DNA from: Mesorhizobium mediterraneum | GTDB lineage: Bacteria > Pseudomonadota > Alphaproteobacteria > Rhizobiales > Rhizobiaceae | DNA: 64,000 nt | Assembly (NCBI RefSeq): GCF_002284565.1 | Contig: NZ_NPKI01000015.1 | Coordinates: forward strand, 310,001 to 374,000 | Direction: 5' to 3' | In this document: piece by piece, positions 46,472 through 56,297 of the stretch | How positions within the stretch are numbered: the stretch's first letter is position 1 | How the letters are laid out: every line of letters begins with the position of its first letter | Position numbers and translations under genes: made by a program | The notes under the pieces: model-generated | Seen by the model: only the letters and a program-made list of their open reading frames with translations | Told to the model about the DNA's origin: nothing | The model's database searches: none

Positions 46472-47331
46472 GCCGCCACCGCCTTGTCATTCGATGCGTG
46501 ACCCGCGGCATCAAGCACGGCGCGGGCGACGATCTCGCGCACGGCGTCCAGCCGGTATTCGGCGCTGCCGCGGACGTCGCCGATCGGCGACAGCTCGTCC
46601 ATCGGCGCGGACTGGATCGCAGTGACGAGGGCGTGGTCAACCGGGAGGCCGCGCAAGGCTGCTTCGACACTTGCAAGACGTTTGGTGACCGCTGAACAGG
46701 AGCCGACGGCGACGGCAGCGTTGCCGACGATGCCGTCCTCAACGGTCAGACGGGCGGCCGCCATGGCTATGGAAATGACGAGATAGCGACGGGCGCCGAG
46801 TTTCACGAAAGCCGACGTGCCGGCGGAGGCGTTTTTCGGCACGCGGATGGCGGTGACCATTTCGCCCGGCTGCAGTTCCGTGCGGCGGTTTCCCAGGATG
46901 AATTTTTTCAGCGGCAGATGGCGGGCCATCGCTGCCGAGCGCAGCTCGACCTCGGCGTCGAGAATGAGCAACGCCGGCACGCCGTCGGCGGCCGGAGAGG
47001 CATTGCAGAGATTGCCGGCGATGGAGGCGACGTTCTGGATCTGCACGGAGCCGACTTCCCGCGCCGCCTGCTTCAGCGCATCGAACGCCGCCGGCAGCGG
47101 ATGACGGACAAGATCGGTCCAGGTCGTGCGCGCGCCGATGACCCAATGGTCCTCGGTTTCGGCGATACCGCGCAGCGTTGCGAGACCGTTGATATCGAGG
47201 ACATTCTCGCGGAAAGGCTTGGTCCCTTGTGCCGGGTAGAAATCGGTGCCGCCGGCAAGGATGCGCCACGAAGCCTCGCCAAGCAAAGCGAGCGCCTCGT
47301 CGACGGTGGTGGGTTTCGCATAACGGATCAC
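46468..47331 (-). CDS. FAD-binding subunit of the molybdenum hydroxylase
   Basis: A 287-residue CO-dehydrogenase/xanthine-dehydrogenase medium subunit: 'ILAGGTDFYPAQGTKPF' and 'SIAGNLCNASPAADGVPALL' are the FAD-pyrophosphate motifs, and 'RYLVISIAMAAARL' is typical of the C-terminal part. It passes electrons from the Fe-S clusters to the acceptor. The start is taken as the GTG at VIRYAKPTTVDEAL, with GGGAAGG 6 nt upstream; an ATG 36 nt earlier lacks a ribosome-binding site. It overlaps the next gene by ATGA and is first in the operon. Confidence 0.9.
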   Translation of the reverse strand: MIRYAKPTTVDEALALLGEASWRILAGGTDFYPAQGTKPFRENVLDINGLATLRGIAETEDHWVIGARTTWTDLVRHPLPAAFDALKQAAREVGSVQIQNVASIAGNLCNASPAADGVPALLILDAEVELRSAAMARHLPLKKFILGNRRTELQPGEMVTAIRVPKNASAGTSAFVKLGARRYLVISIAMAAARLTVEDGIVGNAAVAVGSCSAVTKRLASVEAALRGLPVDHALVTAIQSAPMDELSPIGDVRGSAEYRLDAVREIVARAVLDAAGHASNDKAVAA

Positions 47332-47382
47332 GCTTTGCCTTCCCAGAAATAGGGATCCTTCCGGCATTCGGGCCGGTCAAAT

Positions 47383-47400
47383 TCATTCGTATGCAAATGA
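47383..47400. promoter_or_regulatory. Candidate MarR-type operator in the pncA/molybdenum hydroxylase intergenic region
   Basis: TCATT-N8-AATGA, an 18-bp inverted repeat centred on CGTATGCA, 52 nt upstream of the FAD-subunit start. The size and AT-rich half-sites suit a MarR dimer, and a MarR gene ends the operon. The rest of the 47332-47634 interval shows no gene or other clear signal. Confidence 0.5.
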
Positions 47401-47634
47401 TATCAAGCCGACAGGAATTGTCAAAGCCAGAGTTTCGGGCCGCTCTCCGCATCGGCGCGGCGGCACGCATTTGTTATACCGTTGGAGGTTGACGCAGCCG
47501 GCCATCTGGTCGAGTTTCTGCATCCGGTCGCGTCAGCGGCATTTTTCGGTGGAACCTGGCTTCGAACACCGGATTCCACGTTTCGGCAGACTTCCGGTTC
47601 GGGTCATGCCTCCGGACAAACAAGAGGGAGGCCC

Positions 47635-48234
47635 ATGGCCGACGAAGCGCTTGTCATCATCGACCTGCAGAACGATTTCTGCCCGGGCGGCGCGCTGGCG
47701 GTGGCCGGCGGCGACGAGATCGTGCCACTGGTCAACGACCTGATCCGGCGGACCGAGCATGTCGTGCTGACGCAGGACTGGCATCCCGCCGGCCATTCGA
47801 GCTTTGCCTCCAGTCATCCCGGCAAGCAGCCGTTCGAGACCATCGAGATGCCTTACGGCCAGCAGACGCTTTGGCCGGACCATTGCATCCAGGGCAGCCT
47901 AGGCTCGGACTTTCACTCCGGCCTCGCCTGGACCAAGGCCGAACTGGTCATCCGCAAGGGCTTCCGGCCGGCGATCGACAGCTATTCGGCTTTCTTCGAG
48001 AACGACCATACGACGCCGACCGGCCTTGCCGGCCATCTCAGGGAGCGCGGCATCGACACGCTGACCCTGGTTGGTCTTGCGACCGATTTCTGCGTCGCCT
48101 TTTCGGCGCTCGATGCGGTCAAGCAGGGCTTCCACACAACAGTGCGGCTCGACGCCTGCCGCGGCATCAATCTCAACAGGTCCGTCGAGACGATGCTGAA
48201 CCGAATGCGTGATGCCGGCGTGACGCTGGCTTGA
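47635..48234 (+). CDS. pncA: Nicotinamidase
   Basis: Hydrolyses nicotinamide to nicotinate and ammonia. The 199-residue isochorismatase-fold enzyme has the catalytic triad D10 ('VIIDLQNDFCPGG'), K108 ('LVIRKGF') and C153 ('GLATDFCVAFSALDA'), and the metal site D48-W-H50 ('TQDWHPAGHSSFAS') with H83 ('LWPDHCIQ'). GGGAGG precedes the ATG; the open frame upstream is not family-like. Divergent from the molybdenum hydroxylase operon, so it can feed nicotinate into it; pncB, the NAD-salvage alternative, is 8 kb away. Confidence 0.95.
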   Translation: MADEALVIIDLQNDFCPGGALAVAGGDEIVPLVNDLIRRTEHVVLTQDWHPAGHSSFASSHPGKQPFETIEMPYGQQTLWPDHCIQGSLGSDFHSGLAWTKAELVIRKGFRPAIDSYSAFFENDHTTPTGLAGHLRERGIDTLTLVGLATDFCVAFSALDAVKQGFHTTVRLDACRGINLNRSVETMLNRMRDAGVTLA

Positions 48235-48275
48235 ACATCACCAATCGCATCCGACACAATTCCAGAGGGGGCCTT

Positions 48276-49706
48276 ATGCGGTTTGCGGCGGCTTTGACGG
48301 CGGGCGCTGTGGTGGCAGTCGCAACCCTGCTTCCGGACATAGCGCTCGCAGCCGAGGCCCACGAGTTGCCAGGCGAAACAATGTCGCTGTGGTGGGCGCT
48401 TCCCTTTGCCGGCCTGCTTCTGTCGATCGCCACCGGGCCATTGCTCTTCCACCATGTCTGGGAGCACCACTACGGCAAGATCACCCTCTTCTGGGCGGCG
48501 CTTGTGGTCGTGCCGCTGGCGGTTGCGTTCGGCATGCCTTCGGCCACGGAAGCGGTACTGCATGCGCTGCTCACCGAATATATGTCGTTCATCATTCTTC
48601 TGTTTGCGCTGTTCACCATTTCGGGCGGCATCCTCGTCGCCGGCAACATCCATGGCACGCCGCTGGTGAATGCCGGACTGCTGCTGATCGGGGCGATGCT
48701 CGCCTCGGTCATCGGGACGACCGGCGCCTCGATGATCCTGATCCGGCCGATCCTGCGCGCCAACGACAATCGGCCGTTCAACGCCCATGTCGTCATCTTC
48801 TTCATTTTCCTGGTGTCCAACATCGGCGGCTCGCTGACGCCGCTCGGCGACCCGCCGCTGTTCGTCGGCTTCCTGCGCGGCGTCGATTTCTTCTGGACCA
48901 CCACCAATCTCTATCAGGAGACACTGTTCGTCGGCGGCCTGGTGCTGGCCGTCTTCCTGGCCATGGACATGGTCCTGCACCGCCGCGAGGCCGGCGCGCC
49001 GAAGATCAAGGATCCGACACCGGATGCGAAGGTGCGCATCCGAGGCCTGGCCAACATCCCGCTGCTGGCCGGGGTGATCGGCGCGATCCTGCTTTCCGCG
49101 ACCTGGAAGCCAGGCCTGGCTTTCTCCGTCCAGGGCGTGAGCCTTGAACTGCAGAACCTCGTGCGCGACGCCATCATCCTGGCGCTTGCTTTCCTTTCGC
49201 TAGCGGTCTCGCACAAGAGCCACAGGCAGGCGAACAACTTCCACTGGGAGCCGATCGCCGAAGTGGCGAAACTGTTTGCCGGCATCTTCATTTGCATCGT
49301 GCCGGTCATCGCCATTCTCAGGGCCGGCCCCGACGGCGCGCTGGCGCCGCTGGTCTCGCTTGTCAGCTCGCCCGCGGGCGAGCCCAACGACCTTGCGTAT
49401 TTCTGGATGACCGGAGCGCTGTCATCCTTCCTCGACAATGCGCCGACCTATCTGGTGTTCTTCGAGCTCGCCGGCGGCGATCCGCAGCATCTGATGACCA
49501 CGTTCGCCTCGACGCTGGCGGCGATCTCGGCCGGAGCAGTGTTCATGGGCGCCAACACCTATATCGGCAATGCACCGAACTTCATGGTCTACGCAATTGC
49601 CAGGCATCGCGGCGTGAAGATGCCGGGCTTCTTCGGCTACATGGCATGGTCGGGCGCCGTGCTGATCCCGATATTTCTGCTTGCCGGCTTTATGTTCTTC
49701 GGGTGA
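48276..49706 (+). CDS. Sodium:proton antiporter-like carrier (CitMHS/NhaD group)
   Basis: A 476-residue membrane protein with a signal-like first helix and about 11-12 further helices. Family blocks: 'FIILLFALFTISGGILVAGN', 'FLVSNIGGSLTPLGDPPLFV', 'FWMTGALSSFLDNAPTYLVF' and 'GANTYIGNAPNFMVYAIAR'. The paired 'SNIGGSLTPLGDPP' and 'SSFLDNAPTY' hairpins are the substrate/ion sites of the ion-transporter superfamily. GAGGGG before MRFAAALTAG sets the start. Substrate (Na+, or a carboxylate) is open; it may be cotranscribed with pncA. Confidence 0.88.
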   Translation: MRFAAALTAGAVVAVATLLPDIALAAEAHELPGETMSLWWALPFAGLLLSIATGPLLFHHVWEHHYGKITLFWAALVVVPLAVAFGMPSATEAVLHALLTEYMSFIILLFALFTISGGILVAGNIHGTPLVNAGLLLIGAMLASVIGTTGASMILIRPILRANDNRPFNAHVVIFFIFLVSNIGGSLTPLGDPPLFVGFLRGVDFFWTTTNLYQETLFVGGLVLAVFLAMDMVLHRREAGAPKIKDPTPDAKVRIRGLANIPLLAGVIGAILLSATWKPGLAFSVQGVSLELQNLVRDAIILALAFLSLAVSHKSHRQANNFHWEPIAEVAKLFAGIFICIVPVIAILRAGPDGALAPLVSLVSSPAGEPNDLAYFWMTGALSSFLDNAPTYLVFFELAGGDPQHLMTTFASTLAAISAGAVFMGANTYIGNAPNFMVYAIARHRGVKMPGFFGYMAWSGAVLIPIFLLAGFMFFG

Positions 49707-50422
49707 CTACCCTACTCCGACATAGCGGCGGACCGCCGACGGATCGGCGCGGAGTTCCTCGACATCGACGGTCTCGCGGTTGCGGCCGTTCTCGATGAAC
49801 GAGACCCGGTCGGCGACGGACAGCACCGCATCGACCCGCTGCTCGACCAGGATCGTCGAGACGCCAAGGTCGCGCAGCTTCGACACCGTCTCACGGATTT
49901 TTGCGATCATCGACGGCATCAACCCTTCGGTCGGCTCGTCGAGCAGAAGCACCTGCGGTTCGAGACACAGTGCCCGCGCCATGGCCAGCATCTGCTGCTC
50001 GCCGCCCGACAGCGTGCCGGAGCGCTGCCTGAGCCGCTGGCGCAGCAGCGGGAAAAGGTCGAGCACGTTTTCGCGCGTCGTCTTGCCCTTGCCGCGAGCC
50101 ATCAGGCCGATCTCGATATTTTCCGCCACCGTCATCTCGGCGAACAACCGCCGGCCCTGCGGCACATAGGCGACGCCTGCCTTCGGCACGTCGTGCGCCG
50201 GCAGACCGGTCAATTCCTTGCCTTCGAGCCTGATCGAGCCGGCGCGTGAGGGAACGAGGCCCATGATCGCCTTCAGCGTCGTCGTCTTGCCGGCGCCGTT
50301 GCGGCCAAACAGGCAAAGCACTTCGCCCTTGTTCAGCACGAGGTCGAGACCGTAGAGCACCTGGACCTCGCCGTAGAAGCAGTCGAGCCCAGAGATGGTC
50401 AGTGCTTCAGACCGTGTTTCAG

Positions 50423-50426
<4 letters not shown>
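49707..50426 (-). CDS. livF: Branched-chain amino acid-type ABC transporter ATPase LivF
   Basis: A 239-residue ATPase: Walker A 'GRNGAGKTTTLKAIMG', signature 'TLSGGEQQMLAMARAL', Walker B 'VLLLDEPTEGL'. The 'VAYVPQGRRLFAEMTVAENI' block is LivF-specific. Last gene of a livJHMGF operon; its ATG overlaps the livG stop (ATGA). The 3' end abuts the antiporter gene (convergent, no gap). Confidence 0.95.
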
Positions 50427-51144
<718 letters not shown>

Positions 51145-51148
<4 letters not shown>

Positions 51149-52107
51149 GGCAGCCATCCGAGCCAACGCTGGCGGATGGTGCCGAGAATGCCCTTGGGGA
51201 AGAACAACACCAGCAGGATGAGGGCGATGCCGACGATCAGCAGGTAGGCTGAGGTGTAGCCGCTGGTGATGTCAACGACATAGTACATGAACAGCGTGCC
51301 GATCAGCGGACCGAGCGTGGTGGCAGCACCGCCGAGCAGCACCCAGAGCAGGGGCAGGATGGAATATTGCACCGAGGCGAAAGTCGAGCCGACATAACCG
51401 AACAGCAGCGCGTAGGCGGCGCCCGAGGCCGCACAGATGGTGCCGGAGACGACGACCGCGGCGAGCTTGTTGGAAAACGTGTCGTAGCCGAGCATTTTGG
51501 TCCGCTCCTCGTTCTCGCGGATAGCGACCAGCACACGGCCATACCTGGAGCGGACGACGGCGAGCGTCACCAGCAGCACGATCGAGAACAGTGCGAGCGC
51601 GCTCATGTAGCGCACGGTCGGATTGGTGAGGCCGAGCGACGTGCTGCCCAAGACGAGGACACGCGCCGACTGCGGCACCACCAGGCCCTGGTCACCGCCG
51701 GTCCAGGACGCGAAATAGAGAATTATGAGATAGAACACCTGCGCGAACATCATGGTGACGATCATGAAGGCGACGCCAGAAGTGCGAAGCGCCAGGACGC
51801 CGATGATGAGCGCAAGAAGCGCGCCGCAGGCAAGCCCGGCGGCGAAGGCGGCAGGCACGCTCCAGCCGAGATGGATGACGGCAAGGCCTGCGCCATAGAG
51901 CCCGGCCGAAAAGAACATGGCGTGGCCGAGGCTGAGCAGCCCGACATAGCCGAATAGCATGTTGTAGCCCATGGCGAAGACCGCCAGCACCATGATGCGG
52001 GCGAGCAGCCCGTGATGATATTCCGGCAGGACGAAGCTTAGGGCGAACAGCAGGGCGATGACGCCCAGATGCAACGCATAGGCTTTTGCCGGTGAAACCT
52101 CCTTCAT
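51145..52107 (-). CDS. livM: Branched-chain amino acid-type ABC transporter permease LivM
   Basis: A 320-residue permease with about eight helices and the LivM blocks 'MGYNMLFGYVGLLSLGHAMF', 'GLVVPQSARVLVLG', 'YGRVLVAIRENEERTKMLGY' and 'GTLFMYYVVDITSGYTSAYL'. The cytoplasmic EAA loop is intact. It overlaps livH and livG by 4 nt each. Confidence 0.95.
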
Positions 52108-52985
52108 CGCGATGCCGTCCCGAACAGACCTTGCGGCCGGAACACCAGCACCATGGCAACCAGCAGCGTGGCGATGATCTTGGCCAGCGTCGGCGAGAAG
52201 AACACCGAGATGATGCCGTCCGACAGGCCGATCAGCACGGCGGCGACAACCGTGCCGCGCAGCGAGCCGAGCCCGCCGATGATGACGACGATGAAGGACA
52301 GCAGCAGCGGATCCTGCCCCATCAGATAATGCGCCTGGCTGATCGGCACGATCAGCACCGCGGCCACCGCCGCCAGCATGGCGCCGAGCGCGAAGACGCC
52401 GGCATAGACGCGGTCGACCGGGATGCCGAAGGCCTGCGCGGTCTCGCTGTCATATTGCGTGGCGCGCATGACGAGGCCGATTTTCGTGCGCGTCAGCACG
52501 AACCACGTTGCGACAAGCAGAAGCGCGGACGCGGCGATGATCGACAACTTGTAGCCGGAGTAGCCGAACCACGGCAGAAGGATGCGGTAGCTGAAGGGCG
52601 GCTCCACCGGCCGTGCCTCCGGACCATAAAAGGTCAGCGCCAGTTGCTGGATGATGTAGAGCATGCCGATGGTGGCGACGATGGTGGCTTCCGGATTGTA
52701 ATTCAGCCGGCGCAGCACCAGCCGTTCGGCGACCAAGGCGATCAGGCCGACGATCAGCGGCGCCAGCACCAGGGCGGCCAGGAAGCCAAGTGACGGATGG
52801 CCTGATATCGCCGTGGAGATCGCCCAGGCAAGCACCGCGCCCAGCATGAAGAACTCGCCATGAGCGACATTGACGACTCGCATGACGCCGAACACCAGCG
52901 ACAGGCCAAGCGCCGTCAGCGCCAGCACAGCTGAGGTGACGAGGCCTTCGAGGGCAGCGAGGAGGAGGTGGGGTCCGAAGTGCAT
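52104..52985 (-). CDS. livH: Branched-chain amino acid-type ABC transporter permease LivH
   Basis: A 293-residue permease with the LivH opening 'GLVTSAVLALTALGLSLVFG' and 'VMRVVNVAHGEFFMLGA', and 'TKIGLVMRATQYDSETAQAF' and 'GGLGSLRGTVVAAVLIGLSD' further on. It overlaps livM (ATGA). A 158-bp inverted-repeat element separates it from the binding-protein gene upstream. Confidence 0.95.
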   Translation of the reverse strand: MHFGPHLLLAALEGLVTSAVLALTALGLSLVFGVMRVVNVAHGEFFMLGAVLAWAISTAISGHPSLGFLAALVLAPLIVGLIALVAERLVLRRLNYNPEATIVATIGMLYIIQQLALTFYGPEARPVEPPFSYRILLPWFGYSGYKLSIIAASALLLVATWFVLTRTKIGLVMRATQYDSETAQAFGIPVDRVYAGVFALGAMLAAVAAVLIVPISQAHYLMGQDPLLLSFIVVIIGGLGSLRGTVVAAVLIGLSDGIISVFFSPTLAKIIATLLVAMVLVFRPQGLFGTASR

Positions 52986-53015
52986 CGGTTATATGCCCAT
53001 GGCCGGTGCGAGGCG

Positions 53016-53173
53016 CACCCCCCTCTGTCCTGCCGGCCATCTCCCCCTCAAGGGGGGAGATCGGCTGGCATCATCGGTTTCGCCAATCGCCAAAGTCGGT
53101 AGGCAGCCGCCTTCGTACGAACTGCCAATCTCCCCCCTTGAGGGGGAGATGTCCGGCAGGACAGAGGGGGGTG
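53016..53173. repeat. Long inverted-repeat element, type G, inside the liv operon
   Basis: CACCCCCCTCTGTCCTGCCGG at its left end (from 53016) pairs with the complementary right end (to 53173), with CATCTCCCCCTCAAGGGGGGAG and its counterpart nested inside. The centre includes CGCCAATCGCCAAAG. It sits between the livJ-like and livH genes, so its RNA can fold into a long hairpin within the transcript. Confidence 0.85.
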
Positions 53174-53206
53174 ACTTGGCTCCCACGCTCACAGACAAAG
53201 CCGTGT

Positions 53207-54511
53207 CTAGAGCGGCTGGGTCGTGTAATCCCCTTCCGGCTCGTAGAGGCCGTCCTCGATCTTGGTCTTGTGGACGACATTCAGCCGGCCGCCTTCGACC
53301 TTCGAAATGTTCTGGATGCCAAAGCACTGATGGATCTTGCCGTTGAAGGTCTTCGGTCCTTGCGGATGCTCGGGGCCTTCGGCGAACTCGGTCAAGGCTT
53401 CGGTCGCCTCGACCAGCTTGGCGCGGTCTTCCGGACCCTTGTAGCCGGCATCCTCCATGGCCTTCTTGACGACATAGAGCGTTTCCCAGCAGCCGAACAT
53501 GTGGGCGGCGGTGGACACGTCCTTGGGATCACCGACGGCAGCGCCATTGTCGTCGATGCCGACGGCGGCGCGATAGGCCTTCTGCGCGGCGGAGTCGTCA
53601 GGCTGCGCGTAGCGCGGCGAGCCTTCCCAGAAATGGCTGCCGTCGAGGAATTCCAGGCCGGGGCTGTTGATGTCGGTGGCCTCGAGCGAATCGATGAAGC
53701 CGAACAGCTGCGGCCGGTTGGAGCCGTAGAATTCGCCGAGTTCCTTGACGAAGGTGAGCACCGCCGGGCCGACCATGACGTGGTAGATCACCTCGGTCTC
53801 GGCCGGGATCTGCGGAAAATATTTGGTGAAGGACGATTCCGTCGGCGGGATGGCGATCTGGGCGATGACCTCGGCGCCTTGCGCCTTCAGTGCCGGCGGC
53901 AGGTAGTCGCGATGATCGTAGCCGAAGGCGAAATCGGGAAAAATCTGTGTCACCTTCTTGCCGGCGTTCGTCGCGATCCATGGCGCCATCGACTGGATCT
54001 GGCTCTTCACGTCGGTGATGCCGGGCTGGAAGACGTAGCGGTTGAGCTTGGTCGAGGCGACGTGGTGGCCTTCGCTGACGACAAAATAGGGCATCTTGGC
54101 TTCGCCGGCGGCGGGCGCCGAGCCGATGACGACATGCGAAAACAGCGTGCCGTAGACGATGTCGGTCTTGTGCTGGGTGGCGAACTTGCCGACCACTTCG
54201 GCGCCTCGGCCGGGATCGGTGCCGTCATCCTCGATGATGACCTCGACCGGCCGGCCGTTGATGCCGCCGGCTTCGTTGATCGCCTTGACCGCAGCGGCGG
54301 TGGTCTTTTCATACCAGCGGCCATAGGCGGCGCCAATGCCGGTGCGGTGGGACTGGAAGCCGATCTTTATCGGCGCCGAACTCTGCGCCTGGCTGTAACG
54401 CACGAACCCAGGCGCGACGGCGAGGCCGGCGCCCGCGGCCAACCCCTTCAGCGCGGTGCGGCGGGTGAGACCGGTTTTGGAGAGATCGAAAAACCCATTC
54501 TTGTCAGTCAC
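53207..54511 (-). CDS. Liv-type ABC transporter substrate-binding protein with Tat signal
   Basis: A 434-residue periplasmic binding protein of the LivJ/amide family. Its N-terminus has 'LTRRTALKGLAAGAGLA', a twin-arginine signal, then 'IKIGFQSHRTGIGAAYGRWY' and 'DDGTDPGRGAEVVGKF' from the PBP1 fold. The ligand is not necessarily a branched-chain amino acid: the family includes urea, amide and aromatic-acid binders. The start is the GTG at VTDKNGFF with GGGGAA 5 nt upstream; an upstream in-frame codon is open. It is first in the liv operon. Confidence 0.92.
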   Translation of the reverse strand: MTDKNGFFDLSKTGLTRRTALKGLAAGAGLAVAPGFVRYSQAQSSAPIKIGFQSHRTGIGAAYGRWYEKTTAAAVKAINEAGGINGRPVEVIIEDDGTDPGRGAEVVGKFATQHKTDIVYGTLFSHVVIGSAPAAGEAKMPYFVVSEGHHVASTKLNRYVFQPGITDVKSQIQSMAPWIATNAGKKVTQIFPDFAFGYDHRDYLPPALKAQGAEVIAQIAIPPTESSFTKYFPQIPAETEVIYHVMVGPAVLTFVKELGEFYGSNRPQLFGFIDSLEATDINSPGLEFLDGSHFWEGSPRYAQPDDSAAQKAYRAAVGIDDNGAAVGDPKDVSTAAHMFGCWETLYVVKKAMEDAGYKGPEDRAKLVEATEALTEFAEGPEHPQGPKTFNGKIHQCFGIQNISKVEGGRLNVVHKTKIEDGLYEPEGDYTTQPL

Positions 54512-54678
54512 GGCAGTTCCCCTTGTTTTTTGAGTTTTGACCAATGGCTGTAGCGAGGTGGACCACTCTTAATAAGAGGGCCGAAATTGCATGTGTACAA
54601 ACTAAATCACCAAAGCCCTGATGTGGCAAGCGGGCTTTCCCTGGGGATTAATCGACGCCATCGAGCCGGGCTTTTGTC

Positions 54679-56127
54679 TCATCCGGCCGCCGGCGTGGCA
54701 AGCAACCACAGGCCGAAGACCGTATAGGCGATCATCAGCACGGTGAGCGGAAACTGGCTGAGCGTGGCGCGGGCGGGAACCGGGTGCAGTCGCCAGGCGA
54801 GGCCATGCGCGACGAGCACGGCGAGCATGTGACCGGCGATGATGACGCCGGCCTGGAGATTCCACAGCCACCACGCCGAACCGGCGCCGGCGACCACGCC
54901 GGCTTCGATCTGCATATCGGCGGTGCCGAACAGGTTCCAGCCCAGCGCAAACGGGTCGGAAAGCGCAGCCACCGCATATTGGCCATCGACCAGCAGCGCT
55001 GTCAGATAATGCGCGACATGATAGGCAAGCGCGATCGGCACGATCGACCAGACCAGCAGCCCGGCGGCCTGACTGAGGGAATGCTCGCTTCCGGCCAGGC
55101 GCTGGCCGAGGACAATTGCAAGAATGAATGCGGCTGCAAGCAAGACGAACGTCAGCACGAGACCGAAGGTGCCGATGCCGATCACCGCCGTGCGGCCGGG
55201 AAACTCCAGCGGATTGATGCCGAACAGGCCGAGCCAGAAGAAGGTTTTCGACAGGCCGTCGAAGGAGACCGACGACAACGCAAGCAACAAGAAAGCGAGG
55301 CCACTGGGCGACAGCGGCGCGGCATTGCTGAGCTTGGCGCCCGGCCAGCACAGACTGAGCCGGCCGTCTTCATTGCGCTCGACTTCATTGCGCTCGACGA
55401 CGGCGAAGCGCGCAATCATGGCGAAGAAGACGGCCAGGAACTCGCCTCGCCGGCTCCAGTCGCGGTAGCCGAACACCAGCATGGCGGCAAAGCTCAGCAG
55501 CCAATAGAAGCCGGCGGCCCAGGCCAACCGTGCCGGATCGTCGGGCGCCGGGTCGATCAGCTCGAACCAGGCGAAGGCGAAGAACAGCGCGACGGCCGGC
55601 CAGCAGCCGAGCCAAGGGGGCGGGCGCCATGTCCGCCGCTTGCCGAACAGGTGTGAGATGACACGCCAAGGCCCGTACCAGGGGTTCAGCCAGGACCAGA
55701 GATTGCCGAACAGGCCCTGCAGCGAGGCCAGCCCGACCCAGAGCAGCGTCCAGATGGTGAGGGGCAACGGGTTGGAGAGCGGATCGCGGCTGCCGAACAG
55801 GCCGGCCGCGACAAGAATTGCAAAGCCGGCAAAGGATATCAGACTGACGATAGTCCGTGCGCCGTCGCCGAATGCGAAAAGCGGCAGGCGCCGCCGCCAG
55901 AGGCGGTTGATGGAGTCCGGCGGCAGCAGCGCCAGAACGAGGAAGCTGGCGGCGACCGCGAGCGCACCACCGGCGACGTAGTAGCCGGTGGGGAGGAGCA
56001 GGACGTGGCCGCGGTCGGAGGCGTGGGCGAAGGCGGGGGTGGGCGAGACGAAACACAGGGCTGCAAGCAATAGAGCCAGCGAAAGACGACGGCGCTTTAC
56101 GGCGCCCCCCTCTGTCCTGCCGGACAT
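54679..56127 (-). CDS. Hypothetical multi-spanning membrane protein; start within a repeat
   Basis: About 482 residues with ten or more predicted transmembrane segments, for example 'AGGALAVAASFLVLALLPP', 'TIVSLISFAGFAILVAAGLF' and 'LVLTFVLLAAAFILAIVLG'. After KRRRLSLALLLAALCFVSP comes a signal-like first helix and 'AHASDRGHVLLLPTGYYVAG'. No family recognised. The first plausible start, ATG at 56127 (MSGRTEGG), lies inside a palindromic repeat; the frame stays open to 56301, but that stretch is repeat DNA. No ATG or GTG occurs nearer the natural N-terminus, so the start is uncertain. Confidence 0.65.
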   Translation of the reverse strand: MSGRTEGGAVKRRRLSLALLLAALCFVSPTPAFAHASDRGHVLLLPTGYYVAGGALAVAASFLVLALLPPDSINRLWRRRLPLFAFGDGARTIVSLISFAGFAILVAAGLFGSRDPLSNPLPLTIWTLLWVGLASLQGLFGNLWSWLNPWYGPWRVISHLFGKRRTWRPPPWLGCWPAVALFFAFAWFELIDPAPDDPARLAWAAGFYWLLSFAAMLVFGYRDWSRRGEFLAVFFAMIARFAVVERNEVERNEDGRLSLCWPGAKLSNAAPLSPSGLAFLLLALSSVSFDGLSKTFFWLGLFGINPLEFPGRTAVIGIGTFGLVLTFVLLAAAFILAIVLGQRLAGSEHSLSQAAGLLVWSIVPIALAYHVAHYLTALLVDGQYAVAALSDPFALGWNLFGTADMQIEAGVVAGAGSAWWLWNLQAGVIIAGHMLAVLVAHGLAWRLHPVPARATLSQFPLTVLMIAYTVFGLWLLATPAAG

Positions 56128-56262
56128 CTCCCCCACTTGGGGGGAGATCGGCAGTTCGCTCGATCGGCGCCTTCCATGCGACGTTGGAGATTGGCGAAGG
56201 TGTAGATGACAGCCAATCTCCCCCCTCGTGGGGGAGATGTCCGGCAGGACAGAGGGCGGCGC
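56102..56262. repeat. Long inverted-repeat element, type H, at the 5' end of a membrane-protein gene
   Basis: CCCCCCTCTGTCCTGCCGGA near 56105 pairs with the complementary TCCGGCAGGACAGAGGG ending near 56256; the CATCTCCCCCAC and GTGGGGGAGATG blocks pair inside. The centre has GAGATTGGCGAAGG. Very similar to the element at 53016, 3 kb away. Confidence 0.85.
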
Positions 56263-56297
56263 GAAGGAACTCATACTGTGCAAGAGTTCCCTCACCC

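Noticed and set aside
54565..54601. CTCTTAATAAGAG palindrome and TTGCATGTGTACAA upstream of the liv operon as regulator sites
   Set aside because: They may be real sites, but neither matches a known operator well enough and no second copy was found in the window.
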